Shown: positions 46,977 through 57,034 of the stretch, piece by piece
How the letters are laid out: the number at the start of each line of letters is the position of its first letter
Position numbering within the stretch: the first letter of the stretch is position 1
DNA from: Cyclobacterium roseum
GTDB taxonomy: Bacteria > Bacteroidota > Bacteroidia > Cytophagales > Cyclobacteriaceae
Direction of reading: 5' to 3'
Assembly (NCBI RefSeq): GCF_010119225.1
Contig: NZ_WNKF01000011.1
Span: 152,869-216,868 of the forward strand
DNA: 64,000 nt
Position numbers and translations under genes: made by a program
Notes under the pieces: generated by a model
Seen by the model: only the letters and a program-made list of their open reading frames with translations
What the model was told of the DNA's origin: nothing
Database searches by the model: none

Positions 46977-48517
46977 TATTTATTATTTAGTTTGATTAAT
47001 TTTATAGCGTAGTAGAATTTTTCCTTTAATAGATTTTTTTCCGAATTTATTATTCCAAAATACCATATATTATATAACGTTAATAGTGTTCCGAACACTA
47101 ATAATAGTAATAATCTTAGTATTCCTTCATCTAATAGTATATATATTAATGTTGATATAAGGAAATATATTCCTGTTATTGTTACTGTTTTTAATACCAC
47201 ACTATTTATGAAGTTTTTTATTGATAAACCAAATGTTATTTTTCCAAAATAGATAATTATGTTGCTCATAATTATTTGATATATTATAAATTGAATATAT
47301 AGATAATATGGTTCGTATCCGTTTTTAAACAAAATATAATTTATAGGTAAATTTAGTGATGTTATTATTGCGGCAATAATCTGATATTGTTTTATTTTTC
47401 CTACTGCTAATATTGCTGAATTTACTGGTATTACTAATTGTGATACTAGATTTTTTATTAATAATAATCTACAAAAAATTATTGCATATTCAGGTATGTC
47501 AATTAGCCAGTATTTAAAAATGAACTCCATTTCTATTATTAATGGAATAGAAATTAGCATTAATAAATAAAATGAAAATCTACTGCCTGTTAATGTCGCT
47601 TTTTTCATAAATGACCTATTACCAGCACCTTCACTTTTAGCGATTATAGGATTTAATGCTCTTTGTAAAGTTAATGAAAACACTCCTACCTGACCATTTA
47701 TTTGATTCGCAATAGCTTGTGCTGCATTTATATTCGCTCCAAAGAACATATTTAATACTATTCCTTGACCATAAGTTGAAATCATACTGCTTGAGGAATT
47801 TATTAATGACCATGATGCGAAATTTGTCATGTTTTTAAATATTTTAGGATCATAATATTTTTTGAAAGAGAATTTGGTTTCCTCATATCTCCACCAACAA
47901 AACCCTATCCTAGATATTAGTAAAAAAAGTGATAATAATGTTAATAGCAACCCATAACCTATTAAAGGATCGTACAGTGATTGATATGTTAAAAACCAAG
48001 CGATTAAAAATTTTACTATAGATTCAAAAATTCCAATTACCGCAAACAAAGTCATGTTTTCATGGGCATTAATTATTGCATCAAATGGAACTCCTATTAT
48101 GCTGAAAAAAGTGCTTATTACCATAAACTGGTATATAGTTTTTGCTGCTAATAGTCTTTCCTCAGGTATTTCTAATACCTCGTTTAACAAAATATGGCCC
48201 ACTATTTCTAATAAAATAACTGCTGCTATTGAAATGACAATATGTAATATTAAACTAACATTAAATATTTTTTTTAATTCCAAAATTGTTCCTTCTCCTT
48301 GTGCATATGACATAAATCTTTGCGAAGCTGCAGTCATTGATGCGTTTAAAAATCCAAGCATGGAAATTGCACCAGCTACAACATTGAAAATTCCATAGTC
48401 ATTTTCTCCTAATGCGTTTAATATTAATCTAGTTGAATATAGCGAGATAAAAACAGTAATTGCCATTTTACCATACAGGATACTTGTATTTACGGCTACC
48501 CTACTTGCTGCTTTCAT
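46976..48517 (-). CDS. Wzx-like polysaccharide flippase
   Basis: The 513-residue polytopic protein of the MOP/MATE superfamily has about fourteen helices. The N-terminus 'VAVNTSILYGKMAITVFISLYSTRLILNALGENDYGIFNVV' is typical of Wzx/lipopolysaccharide biosynthesis flippases. It should move undecaprenyl-linked repeat units across the inner membrane for polymerisation. It is the second gene of the operon, 30 bases after the Wzc-like kinase, and overlaps the next glycosyltransferase start by one base. No substrate can be inferred. Confidence 0.9.
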   Translation of the reverse strand: MKAASRVAVNTSILYGKMAITVFISLYSTRLILNALGENDYGIFNVVAGAISMLGFLNASMTAASQRFMSYAQGEGTILELKKIFNVSLILHIVISIAAVILLEIVGHILLNEVLEIPEERLLAAKTIYQFMVISTFFSIIGVPFDAIINAHENMTLFAVIGIFESIVKFLIAWFLTYQSLYDPLIGYGLLLTLLSLFLLISRIGFCWWRYEETKFSFKKYYDPKIFKNMTNFASWSLINSSSSMISTYGQGIVLNMFFGANINAAQAIANQINGQVGVFSLTLQRALNPIIAKSEGAGNRSFMKKATLTGSRFSFYLLMLISIPLIIEMEFIFKYWLIDIPEYAIIFCRLLLIKNLVSQLVIPVNSAILAVGKIKQYQIIAAIITSLNLPINYILFKNGYEPYYLYIQFIIYQIIMSNIIIYFGKITFGLSIKNFINSVVLKTVTITGIYFLISTLIYILLDEGILRLLLLLVFGTLLTLYNIWYFGIINSEKNLLKEKFYYAIKLIKLNNK

Positions 48518-48547
48518 AAAATAAAATGGCTATTTGATTTATTTGCA

Positions 48548-50869
48548 TCAATTTATCTTTTCATAATATCCTTTACCATAGTCATTTTTATAGCCGTATT
48601 TTTTGTCTAATATTCCATTGAAAACGATCTTCATGTTTGGAAATGTTTTCTTTGAGATTAGGGTTTCTATATGCGGTAACAATGATTTATGGGTGTGTCC
48701 CTGCCTGATAACGTATAGGGATAAATCTGCTAATCCCCCGATCAATAAGGCATCTGTCACCAATTTAACAGGTGGCGTATCTAAAATGATATCATCAAAT
48801 TGCTCCCGTAATCTAGTTATTAAAATTTTCAGTTCTTGTTTTTCTAATAGTTCGGATGGATTGGTTACCTCTTGTCCACTTGGGATGATGAATAATCTTT
48901 CATGGTACCCAGATGGGTGGATGATCTCTTCCAATTTCACCTCTCCCTTTAAATAGCTTGTTAAACCAGGTAACTTTTGATTTAATCCAAACATATTTGA
49001 AATTTCTGGCCTCCTTAGGTCCAATTCTAGTATGATCGTTTTTTTATCTGAAATGGCCAAAGCGGCTCCTAGGTTCGCTGCTATGAAACTTTTTCCTTCT
49101 TTTGCAATACTTGAAGTTAATACGGCTACCCTCCCTTTTGCTTGCTTTTGATGTAAAAAGTGTAGTTGCGTTCTTAATATCCTGAATTGTTCTGTTAGGA
49201 CATTGTTCTTTTGGGTTTTCATTATTAACGGATCTCTTAACTTTTGAAAAGACAGCTCGGCAATCACGGGGACACTTAGCGAATCCTCGATTTCTGCTTT
49301 GCCAGCAATTTTATTATTCATCAAGCTTCTTAAAAATATTAATCCTAATGGCATAAGAAGACCAAATAGTGTGGCAGCCCCAACAATTTTATACTTCTGA
49401 GGTGAATATACCTCACTTACATAGGGATCATCTACTACCCTTACCTCTGAAAGTGTTGCAGCAAAATTTAGTGAAAGTTCCTCTCTTTTTTCCAGAAGGT
49501 AAACGTATAAGCCTTCTTTGATGGCTTGTTGTCGTTTGATACTGATGAATTCCCTTTCCTGTCCAGGAATGTTTTTGATAGAGGCTTCATATTTGGCATT
49601 TAGGGCCTCTAGTTCCTCTTTTGTACTGATCAATCTCGATTTAATATTGGATACACTTTCTTTAATGGCCGATTTGGTGGAATTAATTCTACGCATTAGA
49701 CGAATCAACAATGGACTATTTTCTGAAGTTGTTGCTGCTAAATCCTCTTTCTCCAGCTGTAATTCGGATAATTGCTCGATAAGGTTGATTAATCTTCTGT
49801 CCGATACTCCAAGTATGGTAGGGATGTTTTCACTATTCTCTTCGTTTAAAATATACGATTCTATTTCTTCCAGTGTATTTATTTGTAAACTTACCTCATT
49901 TAGTTGTCGGTCATATGATTGTACATTTTGAAGGTAGATATTTGATTGGGATGAGATATCTGTTAAGCCTATACTACTTCGGTAGTCTTCTACTTCCCCT
50001 TCCACATTGCTTAAATCCCCAGCAACAGATGCCAACCTTTGGTCAATAAAATCAAGCGTATTTTGAATTATTTTGTTCCTTTCAAACAAAGTGAGCTGGT
50101 TGTAATTGTCAATTAATCTATTTAATATGCTTATTCCTCTTTGGGGCACCTCATCCACTAATGTTATACCAACCACCGGAGAATCTTCATTTAATAGTTC
50201 TACTAGAATATTTTCTTTATAACCATTGATGATGACATCTTTATTAAAAATATATATAAAAATAACTTCGCCAATATAGTCTTTTAAATATTCAGTCGGT
50301 TCCAGTCTCCAATCTCCTATCGTACTTTCTACCTTTTCTGAAAACACATAATCTATTTCCTGCCCATTCTCATCTGTTATCGAAAAAGTATGTTGGTCTT
50401 TAATTTTAATTTGTACTATATCTTGGTTTGAAATTATTTCAGACGAAATTATTTCTAATTTTATTGGTTTTTTTTGATATAACTCTGAATAGTCGGAACC
50501 TTCCAATATATAGTAGTACACATTTAATTCAAGATCCTCTACAATTTTGGAAATGATATTTCTCGATCTTAAAACCTCAATTTCATTTTCCACTGATTTT
50601 GGTAATTGTCCCGATTCAAGTTCCTTTAATATTCCTTCGTTTCCAGGTTTGTTGTTCCCTTCCGGAATAATTAAGGTTGTTTGAATTTCATAGCTCATGG
50701 TTTGTTGCCGTAAATAGTAAACGGCTAGGCTTATTGTAATGGCTAAACTAAAGACAAATAGCCATTTGTAATACCAGAGTTTAGCTAGTATTTGATTCAG
50801 ATCGAAGTTTTCTCCTTCTTCAATTTTATTTAATTTTTTAAGAATTTTTTCCTGAATTTTATTTTCCAT
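48548..50869 (-). CDS. Wzc-like chain-length regulator with BY-type tyrosine kinase
   Basis: The 773-residue polysaccharide co-polymerase has a Wzz domain between membrane helices near 35-55 and about 510-530, with long coiled-coil segments between ('LASVAGDLSNVEGEVEDYR'). The C-terminal kinase carries Walker A 'SSIAKEGKSF' (Lys593), Walker A' 'ILELDLRRP' and Walker B 'DDIILDTPPV'. The tail holds a tyrosine cluster ('KKYGYKNDYGKGYYEKIN') as autophosphorylation sites. It sets chain length and couples polymerisation to export. It is the first gene of the ten-gene leftward operon. Its usual partners, a Wza-type channel and a low-molecular-weight phosphatase, are absent from the window. Confidence 0.95.
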   Translation of the reverse strand: MENKIQEKILKKLNKIEEGENFDLNQILAKLWYYKWLFVFSLAITISLAVYYLRQQTMSYEIQTTLIIPEGNNKPGNEGILKELESGQLPKSVENEIEVLRSRNIISKIVEDLELNVYYYILEGSDYSELYQKKPIKLEIISSEIISNQDIVQIKIKDQHTFSITDENGQEIDYVFSEKVESTIGDWRLEPTEYLKDYIGEVIFIYIFNKDVIINGYKENILVELLNEDSPVVGITLVDEVPQRGISILNRLIDNYNQLTLFERNKIIQNTLDFIDQRLASVAGDLSNVEGEVEDYRSSIGLTDISSQSNIYLQNVQSYDRQLNEVSLQINTLEEIESYILNEENSENIPTILGVSDRRLINLIEQLSELQLEKEDLAATTSENSPLLIRLMRRINSTKSAIKESVSNIKSRLISTKEELEALNAKYEASIKNIPGQEREFISIKRQQAIKEGLYVYLLEKREELSLNFAATLSEVRVVDDPYVSEVYSPQKYKIVGAATLFGLLMPLGLIFLRSLMNNKIAGKAEIEDSLSVPVIAELSFQKLRDPLIMKTQKNNVLTEQFRILRTQLHFLHQKQAKGRVAVLTSSIAKEGKSFIAANLGAALAISDKKTIILELDLRRPEISNMFGLNQKLPGLTSYLKGEVKLEEIIHPSGYHERLFIIPSGQEVTNPSELLEKQELKILITRLREQFDDIILDTPPVKLVTDALLIGGLADLSLYVIRQGHTHKSLLPHIETLISKKTFPNMKIVFNGILDKKYGYKNDYGKGYYEKIN

Positions 50870-51891
50870 GATTATCTTATTCTGCGCTGAGATATGCTGG
50901 TATTTTTTTATGGATTTTATTCTGATCCAGAACCCAATAGTAGTTACATCTTACAGTCCCCTAAAATTGGATAGTCTTTCTGCCTGAGTAATTGGCTTCA
51001 AAAATATAATTACAGGATTTACAGGATTAAGTATAGTCGCATTTTCTTTTTTATGGATTACAATCGTTCACAGCTTCGCCCGGTCAGTCACAAAAACTTC
51101 ATTTTTTGCAGGTTAAACAGGGTTTGGGTAGGTCGTTGGTAAGGTGATTTGTTTAACCGGGTTAAGAAAGTTTATTTTATACTAGCTGTATATTACCTGT
51201 AATAGGTTTATTTTCTCAGAGGCGCAATTGCTTTTCGCATAAAAATCAGGATGATTTAAATTAGTCGTAAAATTTCTTTTTGGTTGAAATTTCATTTTAA
51301 GGTTATCCTCTAAGAAAGTAAAAACCTGATCCTTTCAGGAATCAAAATTAGTCGCTGTTTTATTGTTCCTGAAATTTCCTACAGGAAATCAAATATACAA
51401 ATGATTTTTACAAACCATAATAAAAAGAACGTAAAAAGTGCATTTTAAATAGCTAAATATGCGTTTTGAATTCATATTTAACCCTTTCATTTAGTTGGCT
51501 GGAGTTTAATTATCAAGTTAAAATACTATGCTTGAAAGCCATAATAACTTATAAATAGAATTAATCCGGTATAATATAATGTTTTTTGGCACTTTCGTAA
51601 GTGATTTTTCTTCCTTTCGATACAATAAATTTCAAGGCTTTTTATAATGGATTTTCGTTTAACGCTTTCAAGGTTCCGGTGTCTCTATTATCCTTGTGAC
51701 GGCCACGGGTGCTGGGTCGGTTTTCGGTATCATTTTTAATTTTCGTCAGTATCCTACCGATGACGTATTTTATAAGTGTTTGGTGTTCAATATGATATAA
51801 TCACTTCAAAAATACATCGTCATCCTGATTTCTGCGTTTAAAAAAAGTTAAGTCTACCATTGACGGGAGCGTGTCGCATCGATGTCAACGT

Positions 51892-52829
51892 CGTCATTGC
51901 GAGCGCAGCGAAGCAATCTGATTCGAAGCGTTGATGTAAGGATTACGAAAAAGGTCAGTTAAATAGGATGGATGTTTACGTTTTCCGACAGACTGCCGCG
52001 GGTGCTGGGGCGGTCAGTGAAAGGCGATTGGAGTCAGGTCAGCACCCTCGCAGTGACGGGAAGCGTTCGACGGGAAGGGAATACCGTCATTGCGAGCGCC
52101 AGCGAAGCAATCTGATTCGAAGCGTAGACATAAGTATTACGAATAAAGGGCAGGTAAATACCCCTGCTGTGCACGTCTTCCGACAGACTGCCGCGGGTGC
52201 TGGGGCGGTTAGTGAAATACGAATGGAGTCAGGTTAGCACCCTCGCAGTGACGGCATCGGTTCGCAGTTACTCCAACGTCGTCATTGCGAGCGCAGCGAA
52301 GCAATCTGAATCGGAGCGTTTGCCGTAAAGAGTTCGAGAAAAGGGCATTAAAATACGCCGGACGTGCACGTCTTCCGACAGTCTGCCGCGGGTGCTGGGA
52401 CGGTTAATGAAATACGATTGGGGTCAGATTAGCCCCCTCGCAGTGACGGACTGCGTTTCCAGTGCGCACACCGCGTCATTGCGAGCGCCAGCGAAGCAAT
52501 CTGAACCGGAGCGTTTGCCGTATGGAGTTCGAGAAAAGGGCAGTAAAATACGATGGACGTGTACGTCTTCCGACAGACTGCCGCGGGTGCTGGGGCGGTC
52601 AATGAAATACGATTGGGGTCAGGTTAGCCCCCTCGCAGTGACGGACTGCGTTTCCAGTGCGCACACCGCGTCATTGCGAGCGCTAGCGAAGCAATCTGAA
52701 CCGGAGCGTTGATTCAAGGAGTTCGAGAAATGGTCGGTTAAATACGCCGGATGTTTACGTCTTCCTACAGACTGCCGCGGGTGCTTGATGAAATACGATT
52801 GGGGTCAGATTAGCCCCCTCGCAGTGACG
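51892..52829 (+). repeat. tandem array of five MITE-like units, about 194-bp period
   Basis: Units start with CGTCATTGCGAG at 51892, 52085, 52280, 52474 and 52669 (spacing 193, 195, 194, 195) and end with CTCGCAGTGACG at about 52058, 52253, 52448, 52643 and 52829. The two ends are 12-base inverted repeats of each other with one mismatch. Between units are spacers of 25-26 bases, two of them identical. The fifth unit has a small internal deletion near 52784. The period is not a multiple of three, which argues against coding. Confidence 0.9.
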
Positions 52830-52843
52830 ATTCTCGCTTCCCC

Positions 52844-52899
52844 TCCCTAAGTCTCTCAGTCCCTAAGTCCCTCCGTCCCTCAGTCTCTCAGTCCCTCAG
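52844..52899 (+). repeat. octamer microsatellite, seven units
   Basis: Seven consecutive 8-base units are variants of TCCCTCAG (TCCCTAAG, TCTCTCAG, TCCCTCCG). It lies between the repeat array and the first receiver gene, about 80 bases before its start codon. Confidence 0.85.
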
Positions 52900-52977
52900 T
52901 CACCTTACACATTCCCTCCAATTAAAGGTAATTGCGTTAATAATTGCTAATACATTTTAACATTCTTAAATTGATGA

Positions 52978-53457
52978 ATGATTTCACAACACATCAATAT
53001 CCTTCTTGCCGATGACGATCAGGCCGATTGCCTTCTTTTTAAAGCTGCCCTGCAAGAGTTGCCGGTATCCGCAAGTCTCACCATCGTGCAAAATGGAGAG
53101 GAGGTCATGGAGGAACTAAGCAAAAATGGGAAAAAGCTGCCCGATGTGCTTTTTCTGGACATTAACATGCCGCGAAAAAGTGGCTTTGCCACCTTGGGAG
53201 AGATAAAACGAAACACCGGGCTACAGAAACTTCCGGTGATTATGTTTTCTACCTCTGCGGACCTGGAATCGATAAAGAAGGTTTTTAGAGATGCCGCACA
53301 CTATTATATCTGCAAGCCGGTTGAATTTGCGAATTGGAAAAAAGTCATCTACGAAGCGCTAACCCTGGTAACGGAAAAGGATCACTCCCTGCCGCTCGAA
53401 GAAAACTTTATGATCACAGGCGCTTCCATCGTTATTCCCGATAATCCTAAAAAGTAA
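52978..53457 (+). CDS. single-domain response regulator (receiver)
   Basis: The 159-residue CheY-like protein has acidic pocket residues Asp12-14 ('LLADDDQ'), phospho-acceptor Asp61 ('FLDINMPRKSG'), the Ser/Thr position in 'MFSTSAD' and Lys113 in 'ICKPVEF', all intact. No output domain is attached, only a short C-terminal extension. This subtype with 'LFLDINMPRK' is common next to hybrid and phytochrome-like kinases in Bacteroidota. It lies 61 bases before the CheB-CheR-kinase fusion and probably receives phosphate from it. Confidence 0.93.
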   Translation: MISQHINILLADDDQADCLLFKAALQELPVSASLTIVQNGEEVMEELSKNGKKLPDVLFLDINMPRKSGFATLGEIKRNTGLQKLPVIMFSTSADLESIKKVFRDAAHYYICKPVEFANWKKVIYEALTLVTEKDHSLPLEENFMITGASIVIPDNPKK

Positions 53458-53518
53458 ACAAAGGGTAACCCATGCCAGTGAGATAACGCTCGCTTTCCAA
53501 GATAAGGATAGTACCTGA

Positions 53519-56500
53519 ATGCCAATGAAAAAGAACCCATCAACATCCAGCCGATCCAAACCGCTTCCTGCTTCCAAGCGCCATTTCCCCATCGTTGCCA
53601 TAGGGGCATCTGCAGGAGCTTTGGAGGCAATGACAGAATTGTTACAATACCTGCTGGCAGATACGGGGATGGCGTTTATATATGTGCAGCACCTTAGTCC
53701 GGACCACAAGAGCATGCTGACTGAAATTTTGTCGAAGAAGACAAAAATGAAGGTGCAGGAAATTGACGACATGGAGATGATACAGCCCGATAATGTTTTC
53801 GTCATTCCCTATGACAAAGGTATTGAGGTGACAGACGGTCAAATAAAATTAATTCCCCGATCCGACAGCAGTAATGCGATTTCCATCGATGTCCTTTTCT
53901 CCTCTCTCGCTCAGGCGCAAAAAGAACGGGTGATCGGTATCATTCTCTCGGGTAGCGCTAGCGATGGTACTGTTGGAATAAAAGACATTAAGCATGAAGG
54001 TGGGTTAACCTTTGCGCAAGACGACTCTGCAAAATTCACCAGCATGCCCCACTCTGCCATCGCAGCAGGCATGGTGGACTTTATTTTATCGCCTAAGGAA
54101 ATTGCCGAAGAACTGGCGCGCCTCAGCAAACACCCTTTTGTTAAGCACAAAGGGGAGCACCCCGTTAGCGATGAGGTGATTGAGAATGACAACCCCGATT
54201 TAAAAGTGATTCTCACTCAACTATATAAAGCCACCGGTATTGATTTCGGCGAATATAAAATGAATACGATCAAGCGGCGGATCGTTCGCAGAATGCTGTT
54301 GTATAGGCTAACAGACCTCAACGAATATGCGGAGCTGCTTTCCAAAGAAAACAAGGAGACGGATATTCTTTACCAGGATCTACTTATTAACGTAACCAGC
54401 TTTTTTCGCGATACCGATACTCACAAATATTTACAAAGTGATCTTTTCCCGGAATTGCTGAAACGGAAAAAAGGAGGGGAGTCGCTTCGGATTTGGGTGC
54501 CGGCCTGTGCAACGGGCGAAGAAGTGTATTCCATCGCCATGATGTTGCTTGAGATCAGCGAAAGTCAGTCATCCAACACACCCATACAGATCTTTGCAAC
54601 GGACCTCAGTGTAGATGCTATTAATAAGGCTCGTGTTGGCACTTTTACCAAGCAGGAATTAGAAACCGTTTCGCCAAAGCGTATTCAGCGTTTCTTTACA
54701 AAAGCAGAAGGTAGTTTCCGGGTAAATAAAGCCGTACGCGATATGTGTGTGTTCGCTCCGCACAACGTTTTGCGGGACCCGCCTTTTTCCCGCCTCGATT
54801 TTATCAGTTGCCGTAACCTCCTGATTTATTTTGATTCCGCCGCACAAAAAAAAGCGATCAACACCTTTCATTACGCGTTAAACAGCGATGGTTTTTTGAT
54901 GCTTGGCAAATCAGAAAACATCAGTCACTCAACCCATCTTTTTTCACCCTACAAGGAGAAGTATAAAATATTTTCCCGCAAAAAAAATGCAGGCTCGCAT
55001 AGGCTGCCTGAACTTTCTCCGCGTATGAAGCAGAGTGCTGTAGCTGAGAAAAATACTCCCTCAGCCAATCGGAAAAAAGCTCAGGTCAATGTTTCTGTTT
55101 CTCAAAGGGAGTTGGACGATGCCATTGATGAGGTGCTTGTTTCGGAATTCCTGCCGGCAAGCGTGGTGATCAATCACCACTTGGAAATCCTCCAGTTTCG
55201 CGGCACCACCGATTTATTCCTGACGCACCCAAAAGGCAAAGCCACGTTCAATGTGTTAAAAATGGCCCGACCGGAAATTTCGTTTGAGTTGCGAACGGCC
55301 ATTTCCAAGGTCATTAAGTCGGAAAACCGCTTGCGCAAAACCGGCATTGAATTGAAAGTAGATTCGGGCGTAAAAGTGATCAGTTTTGAAGTAGTTCCGC
55401 TTGACATCGAATGGGACGAGCCGTTGCTCCTAATAATTTTTACAGAACACGAACAAGCTGAGCTTTATTCAAAGCAAGCCAATGGCAAAAATGACAATTC
55501 GCCTGCAAAAGACAGAAGGATCAAGAAATTGGAACAGGAATTGGCAACTGCGCGCGCGGACGCGCTTTCCGTCTCACAGGAGCAGGAGGCATTTACCGAA
55601 GAATTGCAAAGTGCGCATGAAGAAGTGGTTTCGAGCAACGAGGAACTGCAAACCGTAAATGAAGAGTTGGAAACGTCAAAGGAAGAAATAGAATCGACCA
55701 ACGAAGAACTCATTACTACCAATCAGGAGTTGCAAACACGCATCGACCTACTTAACGAATCCTATGAGTATTCCAATGCCATTGTCTCGACCATGCACGA
55801 TCCCTTGCTTGTTTTAGGGAACGACCTTCGGGTAAAATCTGCAAACAAGGCATTCTACAAAACCTTTGACGTGACCGAAGCAGAAACCGAGGGAGTACTG
55901 CTTTATGAATTGGGCAACAAACAATGGAACATTCCCGAGCTGCGGAAATTGCTTGAAAAGATTATTCCTAATAACGCTGAATTCCATGATTTCGAGGTTA
56001 AACATACCTTTCTGGACATAGGCGAAAAGATAATGTCACTCAATGCAAGCCGTGTGGTCCAGAAAACGCATCGGGAAGACCTAATTCTCCTTATTATCTC
56101 TGATATTACCGAAGTAAGACGCCTGATAGTAGAAAAGGAACAGCGGGATAAAGAATTTCTCAAAAAGGAAATTCGGGATCGAAAAGCAGAGAAATTGAAA
56201 TTAGAGCAAGCGGTTGATAAAAGAACAGAGGAGTTAAAAGTAGCCAATGAATCTCTGGATAGCAGAAATAAAGAACTGCTGAATATGAACAAAGAACTGG
56301 AAGCATTCACCTATGTTTCAAGTCATGACTTACAAGAGCCACTTCGTAAAGTACAAACGTTCACGGGCATCATTCTAGAAAAAGAGGAGCCGCATTTATC
56401 AGACAAAGGGAAAAATTATTTCCATCTCATCCAACAGGAAACGGTAAGAATGCGGCAACTAATCCAGGACTTGCTAGCCTTTTCGGGTATCAGCGCTGGC

Positions 56501-57019
56501 GAACGGAAATTTGAAAACACGGACCTCAACAAAGTGATAGATGAAGTAAAAAAGGAATTTAAAGAGCTGATCGATGAAAAGCAGGCGGTAATAGAAGTGA
56601 ATGAAATCGGGGAAGTTTACGTAATTCCTTTTCAGTTTCGTCAGCTGATGCACAATCTTATTGGCAACGCGCTCAAGTATTCACACCCGAAAAGGCAGCT
56701 TCACATAAAAATAACGAGCCGGGTTATCCAAAGCGGGGAATTAAATTTGGAGGGGCTTTATCCTCAAAAAGAATACTGCCAAATCATTCTTAGCGACAAC
56801 GGAATAGGCTTTGAACAACGATTCAGCACCAAAATATTTGAAGTATTACAAAAGCTCCATGGCAAGGATGAATATGCCGGGACAGGCATCGGACTTGCCA
56901 TCGTAAAAAAAGTAGTTGACAATCACAATGGGATCATTACCGCAAACAGCGAACTGAATAAAGGAGCCACTTTTAACATATACTTGCCTACCGGTCAGGC
57001 GGGCCTGTCTGGGTCCTAA
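53519..57019 (+). CDS. CheB-CheR-PAS-histidine kinase fusion protein
   Basis: This is an 1166-residue cytoplasmic protein. Residues about 22-205 form a CheB methylesterase domain with the catalytic triad Ser31 ('IGASAG'), His58 ('VQHLS') and Asp149 ('SGSASDG') but no receiver domain. About 215-490 is a CheR SAM-dependent methyltransferase ('INVTSFFRDTDTHKYL', 'VPACATGEEVYSIAM', 'CRNLLIYFD'). A linker and a PAS-like segment follow, then a Glu-rich coiled coil (about 665-745) and a PAS domain (about 750-860). A kinase closes the chain: His936 ('SSHDLQEPLRK'), N box 'NLIGNALKYS', and G boxes 'DNGIGF' and 'GTGIGLAI'. Such fusions are thought to be non-flagellar signalling hubs, possibly with methylation-based adaptation. 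No MCP, CheA or CheW gene is present. Receiver genes flank it on both sides. Confidence 0.93.
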   Translation: MPMKKNPSTSSRSKPLPASKRHFPIVAIGASAGALEAMTELLQYLLADTGMAFIYVQHLSPDHKSMLTEILSKKTKMKVQEIDDMEMIQPDNVFVIPYDKGIEVTDGQIKLIPRSDSSNAISIDVLFSSLAQAQKERVIGIILSGSASDGTVGIKDIKHEGGLTFAQDDSAKFTSMPHSAIAAGMVDFILSPKEIAEELARLSKHPFVKHKGEHPVSDEVIENDNPDLKVILTQLYKATGIDFGEYKMNTIKRRIVRRMLLYRLTDLNEYAELLSKENKETDILYQDLLINVTSFFRDTDTHKYLQSDLFPELLKRKKGGESLRIWVPACATGEEVYSIAMMLLEISESQSSNTPIQIFATDLSVDAINKARVGTFTKQELETVSPKRIQRFFTKAEGSFRVNKAVRDMCVFAPHNVLRDPPFSRLDFISCRNLLIYFDSAAQKKAINTFHYALNSDGFLMLGKSENISHSTHLFSPYKEKYKIFSRKKNAGSHRLPELSPRMKQSAVAEKNTPSANRKKAQVNVSVSQRELDDAIDEVLVSEFLPASVVINHHLEILQFRGTTDLFLTHPKGKATFNVLKMARPEISFELRTAISKVIKSENRLRKTGIELKVDSGVKVISFEVVPLDIEWDEPLLLIIFTEHEQAELYSKQANGKNDNSPAKDRRIKKLEQELATARADALSVSQEQEAFTEELQSAHEEVVSSNEELQTVNEELETSKEEIESTNEELITTNQELQTRIDLLNESYEYSNAIVSTMHDPLLVLGNDLRVKSANKAFYKTFDVTEAETEGVLLYELGNKQWNIPELRKLLEKIIPNNAEFHDFEVKHTFLDIGEKIMSLNASRVVQKTHREDLILLIISDITEVRRLIVEKEQRDKEFLKKEIRDRKAEKLKLEQAVDKRTEELKVANESLDSRNKELLNMNKELEAFTYVSSHDLQEPLRKVQTFTGIILEKEEPHLSDKGKNYFHLIQQETVRMRQLIQDLLAFSGISAGERKFENTDLNKVIDEVKKEFKELIDEKQAVIEVNEIGEVYVIPFQFRQLMHNLIGNALKYSHPKRQLHIKITSRVIQSGELNLEGLYPQKEYCQIILSDNGIGFEQRFSTKIFEVLQKLHGKDEYAGTGIGLAIVKKVVDNHNGIITANSELNKGATFNIYLPTGQAGLSGS

Positions 57020-57034
57020 TAAACCTAAGTCAAT

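Larger units (their letters stand above)
50870..52977. other. 2.1-kb non-coding region: promoter side of EPS operon and repeat array
   Basis: 50870-51700 is A+T-rich, has no supported gene, and should contain the promoter and possibly a leader for the EPS operon on the minus strand. From about 51750 the sequence repeats the block order of the left border ('CTACCGATGACGTATTTT', 'CGTCATCCTGATTTCTGC', then the 194-bp units). It ends with a seven-unit octamer repeat and an A+T-rich spacer before the receiver gene. Open frames crossing the array shift frame between units and are not genes. Confidence 0.7.

Noticed and set aside
51968..52712. Open frames translating the tandem array (51968-52237 and 52392-52712)
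   Set aside because: They read through non-coding repeat units whose 193-195-base spacing breaks the frame between units. The same peptide text appears at unrelated repeat copies.
51892..52829. Possible CRISPR array
   Set aside because: Repeats are about 168 bases with inverted ends, spacers of 25-26 bases are related or identical to each other, and no cas gene is present.
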